This document shows positions 34,386 to 44,418 of a DNA stretch of 64,000 nucleotides, piece by piece (the stretch's first letter is position 1; each line of letters opens with the position of its first letter). The position numbers were made by a program, and so were the translations under genes. The stretch is from NCBI GenBank assembly GCA_027186245.1, contig CP114483.1, positions 5,156,001-5,220,000 of the forward strand. The letters are read 5' to 3'. Under the pieces are notes generated by a model. The model saw only the letters and a list, made by a program, of their open reading frames with translations. It made no database searches and was not told where the DNA came from. The stretch comes from Coriaria nepalensis (lineage: Eukaryota; Streptophyta; Magnoliopsida; Cucurbitales; Coriariaceae).

Positions 34386-34862
34386 ATAGGCATAAAATCA
34401 TTGAGAGAACCAGGATTCATCATCTTAGTTTACTCTTATCAACTTAAGCTTGTTTCGTCATTAAACTTATCTTTATTGTAATTTTCAGATCGCTTTTGCA
34501 AAGTAAATACAATGCTCTAAGTGCACAATACACAAATTCTTATGCGCTAATATACACAAATTCTCTAAGTGCACAATGCTCTAATCATATTATATTTTTA
34601 ATAACATCTTCAAAGCTAGAAGAAATAATATAGTATAAAATTAAGAAACGCGAAAACGTGATTAAAAATCATGAAATTCTTATACTCATTCAGAAGAAGT
34701 TGAATTGAGCTTCAAGCATTAACAGGGCTCCAACTACTCATTGATTGATACAATTTTAATTAAAATTATGAATCTCTAAATCTCTCTTTTACAACCCCAT
34801 GAATCCCAAACAACACCCCCATTGTAAAATCATAAAATCTAATCTGGAAATTTTCTATTTCA
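34386..34862. other. Intergenic, 3' flank of the beta-galactosidase gene
   Basis: AT-rich with a small duplicated motif (CTCTAAGTGCACAAT at 34513 and 34562). It probably holds the gene's 3' UTR and polyadenylation signals, but no canonical AATAAA is seen on the minus strand close to the stop. Confidence 0.4.
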
Positions 34863-37800
34863 CTAGAAGTCACACTTGGCTTGTATAGCCAAGTCCTTCT
34901 TCACTCCTGGGTATTCATTTTTGTACTTCATAAAAGCCTCCATTGGAACAACGCAATGCGACTTTCCTTTACAATACTGCTCCAATGACAAATTTAGAAC
35001 TCATTAGTTAGCATCTACGTAATATTATTTTCCTTCCCTAGGAAAAAATAGATATAAACAAATTAAAATCACCTGTTCAACAATTTCTTTGGCACCAGCA
35101 GTATTGCATTTACCCAAGAAGTAAGTCCCACAAGCACCATAAGGATCACCATAGCTTACGAATTCTAACGCAACGATCTTTTTGCCCTGAGGACAGTTTA
35201 AGTGAGCTGACGGCTTTGGGTCGAGTATGGCCCTGAACTTATGTTCTTTCCTCTCCCAGGACTTGACATGTGGGGGGTGATCCTCTGAGACAAAGCTACA
35301 AATTGTATCCCTATTAACCGTTAAGATCTCAACAGATTCGGGTGCAAGTTTTTGCTCCTCGAATATTACCAGCAGATTATCCTTAGGGGTGAGAAAGGAT
35401 CTGGGGATGTGGTATTCAGATTGGGTTGGTTGTCCAAGCGGAGAGAGGTAGGACATCCAATGGCGGCCAATACTGTTCCCGTTGATCCAAATCTGTCCCT
35501 TACCCATACCAGCCATTCTGATAGCTACAGGGTCTTTTCCTTCTGGTGTGACGAAGCCTGTTCTGTACCATGTGAGGGGTGGTGGTGGTTTCTTCAGATT
35601 GGGCGTCCATTTGAAGTCGGCTGCGTGTTTTTCACCGAATCCATTTGCCTGTTCTCCTTTCAGTCCAACCTGCCAAAAAATGTTGGACCCAATATTCATT
35701 GGAATAGAGAGAGTTTTCATGCATCAGCAATAAAACAAACAAAAATTGATGATCCAATATATTTCAGTGCTGATTTACGAATCCAATTAAGGGTTTGGAG
35801 AGAATTAAGGAATTAAATCAGTCATTACAAACCTGATGACCCCAACCATTTTGTGTCAAATCAAGTGTTCCCGTATTCAAACCAAGGATCAGTACAGCAC
35901 GAGGACCAGCAAACCTATGCTCCATGTAGGCTCCGCTATCCTACAATATTATAAAAGTGTCAAAAGTTTACCAACTGTGTAAATTTAACTTGGCTAATTA
36001 TAAAAACCATATAAAACATAAGTACTGCTTAATTATAATGATGAGAAATCCTGTAAACTTATTTTACTTACAGGGAGCCCAACAGTCATGGCCAGCAAAG
36101 AAATGTAATTAACCCCCGTCTTAAAGTTGACAGCCTTTTCAAAAACAAAGCTCTTCTCCTCGTGGCTTCCATGCTCTGATCCAACAAATTCACCATTAAC
36201 GTAAGCGTGCAATGCATGACCAAGACTTGCAACTCGTAAAACTGGAAGAATATCGGGTCTGAAAGGCATGTCCCTACTACCCAACACTATGCTAGTTGTG
36301 TACCAAGCATAATCCGATGTGTCCTTAAGCAAGCTGTAGAGCTCCATTGGAATCCTCGAGTTTACTGGCACTTGCTGGACTGTTGGAATTTCCTCAGAAC
36401 TCGTCCTCCAGTTAAATCTGTTTGCTACTTTTGATTTCACCAAGTTTCTTGAGTTGTGTTGTGACACAATCATCTGCGTGTTGAAGACAACGGTTTCACA
36501 ATCAGGAAGGATGCTGATGGAGTGTGCTGGCACAATATACTTCTTTCCCCTGAATTTAAATGGGAGATCCGTCTTGGAGTTGTTGTTGGTCAAGAAAGCA
36601 GCACAAATGTTGGCTTCGGCCTTCTCCCATACACGAATCTCTTGATCTCGGCCGAGTACTTGGACAGTAGGAGTTCCCCATAGAAGTGGCTTCTTTGCAA
36701 GTTTTAACGCCTTGTGTAAGTCCTTGAGATGACTCCATTTGGGTTCTCTCTGCAAACCTGAAAACCCACATCAAAATTCCTTAAGCCGAAATCATTACTT
36801 TAATAATTTAAGTTGGTTTCTGTGATTTATTAGGTGATGCAATAAGTTATATAAGACAAGTGGGCACCGTATTCATCAAGGGGAGCTTCATCATAGTAGC
36901 GAGTGGTCGAAAAGACGGAGCTTGTTCTGCCCAAGTTTGTCCCGCCATGGTACATGTAGTAGTTAGTGAGAGATCCATTCTTGGAAAAGAATCGAGCCAC
37001 TGAGAATGCAATATCCTCTGCCGATCGTTGAGAAGGAGGGTCCCCCCATACTCTAAACTGTGCAGTCCAGTTCTCAGTCCAAAGAGCTGGCTTGTTGGGC
37101 CTGTTTGGGCCAACGAATGTATCTCCGCAATGCCTTCCATTGCAAGTATTGATCACGGGGTCGGGTGCATCCTTCTGTTTGCACATAACCCATGGAACTC
37201 CTACTTGTAATCCCGCTGCCATGTTTGCTGCCCATTGAACGTAACTATCTCCAAAGTTCTTATATGCAAGTTGGACTGCATTGTATTCATTTTCAATCTG
37301 GGCTAAGATGATGGGACCGCCTTGAGAAGCAAATAGTTTCTCAGCCCTCATCTTCTCGATTATCATCAATACATACTTTTTCATGTGGTACTTGAAGGGC
37401 TCGTTATCGGATCGGAATATAATGCCTGGGACCTCTCGAAGCCAATAGGGAAGTCCTCCATGGTTCCATTCGGCTTGGATGAATGGTCCAACCCTAAGAG
37501 TCAGCCATAGTCCCTTCTTTTGAACCAACTTGACGAACTTCACTAAATCATAGTTGCCTTCAAAGTTGAACTGCATGCATACAAATTCAACGTTAAGAAA
37601 CTAAGCAATTGGGCAATGCAGGTTATGAAAATCCAAAAATTCGTACAACTTTTTATTCTTAATTTTGTAGTTTTTTCCATTTTAATATAAGAATTCAGAT
37701 GCAATATAATATAGCTTTTGGGAAGTTCATCTTTTTTTTTTAACTGATCATTGTTTGTGTAGTTGAAAAACACAATGTATTATTTTTGGCAATAAGGCTG

Positions 37801-38287
37801 CATAAATGTACAGATACTCATTCGCAACTGTTACCTGGCCTTGCACTGGCTCATGAATGTTCCAGAACACGTAGGTCTGAATCACGTTCAGACCTCCATG
37901 TCTAGCCTTGTCCAGAAGATCAGGCCACATCTAGAAATTTAAGTTAGAAAGAAATTTGTTAACTAGCTTGTACCATACATAACACGTACATGGACTTATT
38001 TATATATATAAATCATACACTGCATCAATCAAACAATTATTCTATATGCTGATTTATTATACATCTGGAGTGCTTCTGGTATAATGAATTGACCCTGAGA
38101 ATAAAAGTTCTCGGCTTCCATGGATGATGAGTGACCTCCCATCATAAGTAACCCCAAGAGCCTTGCCAACTCCGATTGCGCTAGATAGAACTTCATCGTC
38201 CTCACCAATGTCACCATGGGCGATAATAGACAAAGCAAGTAGAGAAATAAGGGCAACTCTAAGCACCTCGGTGGGCATAGCAGCCAT
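34863..38287 (-). CDS. Beta-galactosidase, GH35, BGAL13-like, seven exons
   Basis: Exons: 38287-38063, 37930-37835, 37570-36868, 36757-36072, 35940-35833, 35669-35073 and 34976-34863, all bounded by GT-AG and in phase, giving 842 codons and a TAG stop. Start choice: the first ATG is at 38287 and opens a signal peptide (hydrophobic [17 protein letters not shown]), so the product is probably secreted to the cell wall. GH35 features: [38 protein letters not shown] (proton donor Glu near residue 202), LWTENW (nucleophile Glu near 273) and NYYMYHGG. A Jelly-roll galactose-binding region has [11 protein letters not shown], and the last ~75 residues form a SUEL-type galactose-lectin domain with conserved Cys. 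It would remove terminal beta-galactose from wall polysaccharides or glycoproteins. Overall wording is closest to Arabidopsis BGAL11/13/14, known as pollen-expressed; expression here is unknown. Odd: HYTRS and GGTNLGRT replace the usual HYPRS and GGTNFGRT. A weak TATA-like TATATCAC lies at 38421-38428. Confidence 0.93.
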
Positions 38288-39470
38288 TCTCTTGTTCTGG
38301 ATTAAATGGGTCTCTAGTAAAAGTATTGGCACGTATTAATTTCTGTGAGCTTTAATAGGAATTGCCTCCTTTAGAAGAAGGAAGTACCCAGACGCTGAGG
38401 GGAAATAAACATTTTTGACAGTGATATAGGGAAATAGGTGGTAGACAAAGGCCATGGAGGAAACTTCGGATAACAAGTTGAATGATCGGTTTAAAAGTCT
38501 TGGTTCTAGTTTGTTTGCCTTGGTGTATTTTTATTGCCTTTATTTTGCGCTCTGCACTTTTCTATTCTCGGAAAAAAGTGCAGCTGGTTTTGAGGAGGAG
38601 TTCCGAATAAGTGGTTTGAGTTTTGAAACGTTATCAACTCGAAACTGGCAGGGAAATAAGTTAATCAACTGGCGCTTCCTTGGAATACGTTACTACAATT
38701 AAGGTTATTTATATTTAACAACTTTGGACTGAAATGTTCAAGACCCGAAACTATAGAGTGGTAATTCCTAGTTAATTACACTTAATTAAAGAATCCAGTG
38801 TCTGTTACAATATTTGAATCTTTTGTTAGTAAGTCCTAAACTTAATACTAGTTGTTTTTTTGTATTTCATTAAAATGGGCCTTGAATTTGCATTGGCATG
38901 ATATATTTAGCTTTGAACATCTGAAAATTACTAACAACAGATTAGCCTCCTACAACTTAGTGGAGACATCCAAATTTAAGTTACTTTCTCAACCTTGAAG
39001 TTCAGAATCAAATGCATCAAAGTTTGATCCTTATAGGAATTGCCTCCCTTAAACAACTGTAAAAAATGCAGCAACTTTTATGCATTTTTGCTTAAAGGCC
39101 GTTTTTCTTAGAGAAAGTGAAGCGTCAACTTCTGAGAATTGATTTCTCATGGGTTGACTTTTTTAGTTTGACTAAATTTATCATTGACTTCCATGTCACC
39201 AGTTATAGGAGATCAAAAGAAACTTGATCAAATTAGTTTCATGTCATTTGGACAAGTATTGAAGGATTTATGTCCCAAGCTGATAACAATTAAGTTTATA
39301 TTGTTTGATTCATGACCAAGTGATGAGAAATTTGAGTTACAGATAGTTTATTAAGGGTACTTGAAATTATTTTGTTGCACGTAAAGTAAGAAGGTTAAAG
39401 TGTTATCGAAGAAATCCTGAAGATCGGAGACCAACCCTAGAAGTTTTTGTCTTTTTGAAACTGTAATACC
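38288..39470. other. Beta-galactosidase upstream region, no further gene
   Basis: Contains the presumed promoter and 5' UTR of the gene at 34863-38287. A 21-bp motif, ATAGGAATTGCCTCCYTTARA, occurs at about 38355 and again at about 39033 with two differences. A short open stretch on the plus strand (38454-38702) has no recognisable domain and I do not call it. Confidence 0.5.
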
Positions 39471-40677
39471 TGTCAAACTAATCGGGTTTGCCTAATCCAG
39501 ACATTTACTTATGTGTATCAATCTCAGTTTATATTAGTTATCAACTAAAACTAAATACTTTATATTTAAATAAACATTTAGTCTATCATATTAATTGTCG
39601 TTATGTGAGAAATGATATTATATGCATATTAATTATATAACATATTTGATAAATTCTCGGATCTTAGATTTGCATTTGAAACCATGATAGTAATCATATG
39701 CTCGATAAGATCTAAGTTTCTTAATGTCTAAAATACAAGTTGTTCATTAGCATAAGATTATTATGATGTGATAATGATATTTCAGAAAAACTATTCCATG
39801 CATTACCATCTTTGATAGATGAATGATATTCTCATAATCATATTGATATTGGGAAATATCCGCATCGGCATATAGATGATTGGTAGAGACTTAATCATTG
39901 ATGTGATTACTAGATAAGTCTCAATGATAATAATATTGACTGTTACCGAGACTTGTACTTGTGATTCTTAGACCTGAGATCCTCATAATAGTAACGTACA
40001 AGATAACATGACTCTTGCCAAGGGTTACTAAAAGTGAAACCATTGAACATGTGTTCTTGTACGGGAAGTTTGTATAGTGATAAGATGGAATCCATCACCT
40101 CTATACAAGAGGAAGAGTCCTATGAGTGATGTCCCTTTATACAACCAATAAATATTTATGCAAAATAGTATGATATGAAAGGAGTTTTTCAAAATCTATT
40201 TTCTTGTTGTGTTAGAAGTCATATTGAAAAATATGTTGATTATTTATGTATGAGGATATCATGATGAGACATTTTATCAAATCCCTTCTAGATTATATTA
40301 AACTTATAAATTACATAAGAATATCATAAATAGTGTCTTCTAAACATTAGAATGAACTCAAGGTCAATTAATCATTTAATACGCTATGGAGACATAGGGG
40401 TTAATGATTAGTTAATCTATAAGTTCATTTCATATTTAATGCATGATATGCATGTGACGTCATTGCACACCTATACTTGGCTATGGACACAAGAATGTTT
40501 GGGTTAGCTTAACTAGAGGATATGGTTGGCTACAGACACGTAAGACTATATTCTCTTAGAGGCAAGTAGAGGTTACATATGATGTAATTACATAATTTAT
40601 TTTGCTACATTGTATGTCTCTCATAGTTTGCCACCAACATGTGGTACCATGATATTCGGTGTAGGGATTCTTTACCC
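39471..40677 (+). repeat. Probable degenerate LTR remnant
   Basis: Non-coding, with landmark strings in the same order as the LTR at 55345-57176: a 'GTGATTCTTAGACCTGAGATCC' block (39960; compare 55816), 'GAACATGTG ... AACCATTG', and 'AGTATGATATG' (40170; compare 56036). The similarity is patchy, so this may be a related but different family. No ends or target duplication found. Confidence 0.45.
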
Positions 40678-40702
40678 ACTACAAAAAAAGGAGTTTTTCC
40701 CA
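40678..40702 (+). other. Possible CACTA transposon terminus
   Basis: CACTACAAAAAAAGGAGTTTTTCCC has the typical plant En/Spm (CACTA) end. No inverted partner TTTTTTTGTAGTG or subterminal repeat set was found in the window, so this is an isolated end or a chance match. Confidence 0.3.
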
Positions 40703-41479
40703 GTTCACATAAAAGGGTAATATAGATTGTAATAAAATAGTGGGAACTTTACTGAAATTGAAAAGACTCTTAATTTTAGCAGTTGATATGATTTACAAAA
40801 TTTACATGTGTTATATTTGTTGTTCTCTTTTGAAAGTAAGAAATGACGAATAGTTTGTTAAGCTTGATTCTTGAATATACAAGTTATTTTCGATTAACTC
40901 AACGAATAAGAAAGACAATTGAGAATTATTCTCAAATATGAAGACCTTGTAAAAGTGTTCGATAAAGTCTCATAAACACTCTTTAAAGAAGAGCGACTTT
41001 CGAATAGAAGGCTGCTTGGGATAAAAATGTTATTCCAAGATGATTAGAAACAATTCATTATACTTCTATCTATATCAAAAGGCTTCAAATGCAATACAAA
41101 AGGAAATGTGTCAAATGGACAACCTATATATGATCTAAGGTAAAAATCAATATCAGAGGCATTACACCTCAAGCGTATTATGTCATATAGATATGACCGA
41201 AGGCAAAAAAGGTTAGATTGTATAAGTTTTTTGTATGAATCCGAATTAAGTAGTGACTTAGCTACCTAATCAATTCATGATTCATTTACACCATTTTGTT
41301 TTGAACTTGCACATGAACACGCGATAGCCTTGTTTCATAGGATGCTCAAATACTATAAATGGTTGAATCTTCTTTTAAGAAAGAAAGAGACCATATTGCA
41401 TAAATGGGTGGTCTTCTTTATTAAGGTAAGAGGAAGCCAATCTTGAGAAGAAAGGCAATAAAGTTCCAATGCAAGTAAG
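40703..41479 (+). other. Degenerate sequence, probably Copia-4 gag, not resolvable
   Basis: Lies between the LTR-like remnant and a recognisable zinc knuckle, so gag is expected. Short peptide-like runs survive in all frames, but I could not match a gag domain with confidence. Confidence 0.35.
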
Positions 41480-42012
41480 GTCTAGGACAAGCCACCGATA
41501 GAAAGTGTTTTAATTGTGGGGAAATTGAAAATTTGAAAAAGGGATTGTTAGAGTTAGGCTCTTCCAAAGAAGTATGTTGATACTTCATTTTTTCATTATT
41601 AAAGGTAATCACTTTTCTAATGATTTTTCTAGTTAGCTATTAGACCGTGCATAGTTATCATATTATAACTAGTATGAAAAAAATAAGAGGTAGAAGAAAT
41701 TTGAAAAGCAATGAAGTCAATCTATGAATGGAAGAAAAAGTAAGAGTTGGAATGATGATCGTAGAGATTTATGTTTCATTATTATTTTCTAATTTAGATA
41801 TAGTTCTAAAAGATTGTTTTAATGATCTTACCATTATTTTGAATATTGTATCTGCATTTAGACTTGTTTAAAAGGGTTTACACTTTCTTAATCAATGATA
41901 ATATGTATAAGATTCCTTTTAAATGATTATCTTATGTGAGTGACTCCCTAAGTGATGGTTTGTATGTCATGTACTTGAATGATAAAACTTGCCTTAACAT
42001 TGAACTTACTAA
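41480..42012 (+). pseudogene. Copia-4 gag knuckle and pre-integrase start, heavily decayed
   Basis: A knuckle relic CFNCGEIENLKKG at 41505-41545 keeps CX2C but has lost the His and final Cys. Translation across breaks then gives GRRNLKSNEVNL followed by the pre-integrase pattern (FSNLDIVLKDCFNDLTIIL, FLNQ), equivalent to the stretch around GNG-R-VGTY-L-LPSGL-L-L-NCFYVP in plant Copia elements. This pre-integrase part (41760-42012) is the first unit of a tandem repeat continued at 53758 beyond the MULE, so the MULE split the element here. Confidence 0.65.
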
Positions 42013-42021
42013 TAGAGATAA
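42013..42021. repeat. Probable 9-bp target duplication of the MULE, left
   Basis: TAGAGATAA here and TAAAGATAA at 53749-53757 differ at one base. Nine bases is the duplication length of Mutator-like elements. Copia-4 repeat-unit sequence lies on both outer sides. Confidence 0.65.
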
Positions 42022-43052
42022 GAGCTAATGGACTAATGGGCCCTTTGAAAAAAAACTTGTTTAACAAAAAGCATTCAAAAAAATTTTCTTGATAAACTAG
42101 CCCTCAGATTTTATTTTTTTTAAAAAATTAATTAAATAACATGAAATTATGAAACTACCCTCATCTTCAACCTCAGATTCGTTCGTTCGAATATTAAGAA
42201 AATAAAAACCTAAAAACCTAACCAATTTTGCTTCCTCTGAACAGGCCATTCGCCCATATTTCACATTTCCGACCTTACTCGAATCGATCGTACTTTGATT
42301 CATTTACTAGTTTTATCGGTAAGCATCATGTTTTTTAATCGAACGCGATTTGAATTGGCAAGTTTAAGCTTTTTGTTGTTGATTTCTCTTTGAACAGTTG
42401 ATCGATCATCATAACCGAAATAAAAATGTGTATTCTTCTTTATATTATGTTTGTATGTGATTCTTGTTTTGCAACGAATACAAAAGAATCTGTATCCAGT
42501 ACCCCGTGGCATGATTTATGGTCTTCGCCGTTATATATAAAAAATGACTAAAACGTGAAGGGGTTTATCTGGCACTCGCAATGTAAAGAGGAAAAATCTC
42601 CACTATATGTTATGTTACTTCCGAAGGTGGGAGGAGATTCATGTGGTGGAGAGCATCATCAATTTCCTAACCCTTGTAATGTTCATAGTCTTTGTAGAAG
42701 TGATGTACCTCATATTGATAATCCTCAAGAGGATTATAGTAGTGACATACATGTGGTTGTTGCTACTAATCATTATGATTTTTTTTAGAATGGTCAAGGT
42801 AATGACATAAATGAGATCGAGGATGAGGATGTAGAAGAAAGTGATGATGAAGAGAATGAGAATGTAGATGATCACGACGAGTGTGAAAGAATGGAGGTAG
42901 AACATGGTATTAATAACGTCAATGAGGCCAACCTTGCGAATCAGAGATACAATGACGACTTCTTCATGGGAGTAATACTGACCAAGATTTTACTACCACC
43001 ATCAGCCCATGCATCACCGGGCAAGATGCAGCCATATGTTCCATGTACAGCT

Positions 43053-43275
43053 GATGAGATGCCTTCATCACCGCGTGTACTGTGTTTAATTGACGAGATG
43101 CCTCCATCACCGCGTGTACTGCATTTAATTAACGAGATGCCTCAATCACCCCATGTATCGAATTTAAATGACGAGATGCCTCCATCATCGCGTGTACCAC
43201 ATTCATCTGATGAGATAGCTCCACCATCACCGCGTGTACCAGATTCACCTGCTGAGATGCCTCTATCATCACAAT
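43053..43275 (+). repeat. 39-bp coding minisatellite (13-residue repeat, ~6 copies)
   Basis: Units of 39 bp (one of 42) encode DEMPPSPRVLHLI-type peptides: DEMPSSPRVLCLI, DEMPPSPRVLHLI, NEMPQSPHVSNLN, DEMPPSSRVPHSS, DEIAPPSPRVPDSP, AEMPLSSQSEN. It lies in the N-terminal, probably disordered part of the transposase and stays in frame. Confidence 0.9.
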
Positions 43276-44403
43276 CCGAAAATAATATTGGAGATGATGA
43301 TTTTAGTCTCCCCATTACTACCCAGGACTCCACATGCGTTGCAAGAAATTCAATCTCAATTGTCTCTTCCCAATCTAGTGGAGGTGTGTTTTATGTTAAA
43401 TAATATTTTACATCGAAGACCAAACTAAAGGCTAGCCTACATATGCTCGCTATGCAATGAAATTTTGAGTTTAGGGTTAAGAAGTCGAATAAGACTATGT
43501 TTGTAGTCGTGTGCATGGATCCAAATTGCAAGTGGCGACTTCGTGCTATGGGAAATAAGAATTCTTTATTTTTCCAAATTCGAACATTTAAAGATGAGCA
43601 CACATGGCAAGATAAACATCGGCAAGCATCTGCATCTATGATTGGATGACATGTGATGGTTACAAAGGGTGTAATGAGACTCCTAAAGTGCCATATATCA
43701 TTAATATTGTCCATAATGATCTTGGTGTACATATTAGTTATTTGAAGGCATAGAAATCACAGTACATATCAGTTGCACATGACCTCATTCGGGGTACGGT
43801 TGAGGATAATTACAAACATTTAGCATATTGGACAAGCATGGTAAAAGTGGTTAATCTGGGTACTGTGACTACACTCTAGACAGATGGAAATAACATATTT
43901 TTGTATTTTTTATTGACTTTTAGAGCATCTATCAAAGGGTTTTAATTTCTTCGAAGGGTTATTTGTATTGATGGAACCTATTTGAAGAGCAAATACAATG
44001 GCACTTTTTTGGTAGCAATGGCCCAAGATGGTAACAAACATATATATCAATTAGCTTAGGCTATAGTTGATTCAGAGAATGATGCATCATGGACTTGGTT
44101 CTTAGGTACACTAAAGGGCTTGATCCTCGATGCCGCCGATTTGGTTTTCGTATCCGATCAGGTAAAGAGTATTAATAATGTTATACAGAACGTTTACCCA
44201 ACTACGAAACATGGTGCATATACATGGCACCTCGGCCAAAACATCAAGGCTAGATTCAAGTGTGGTAGGATTCTCGATCTATTCAACAAGGCAGCTAGAG
44301 CGTACAAGGTTCGTAAATTTGATATATACTTCAATGAGATAAAACTGCAACAACCTGGTGTGGCAACATACCTTGAGACTCTAGTTTTGGACATTGGTCA
44401 AGA

Positions 44404-44418
44404 GCTCATTTCAATGGT
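44404..44418. repeat. 15-bp target duplication of LINE-E, left copy
   Basis: GCTCATTTCAATGGT is repeated exactly at 47823-47837. Joining the outer sides restores transposase homology. Confidence 0.92.

Noticed and set aside
35352..35816. 154-codon plus-strand open stretch
   Set aside because: Antisense to beta-galactosidase exon 6, whose minus-strand reading has clear GH35 features.
37571..37834. Additional exon between exons 2 and 3 of the beta-galactosidase gene
   Set aside because: GT-AG joins 37835 to 37570 in frame and restores the family sequence; the intervening open stretch has no GH35 similarity.
38288..38332. Beta-galactosidase start 15 codons upstream of 38287
   Set aside because: The upstream codon is GTG, not ATG, and extending to it would place a polar stretch before the signal peptide.
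38454..38702. 82-codon open stretch on the plus strand upstream of the beta-galactosidase gene
   Set aside because: Only weakly hydrophobic, no domain, no splice context, and it overlaps the presumed promoter; more likely chance.
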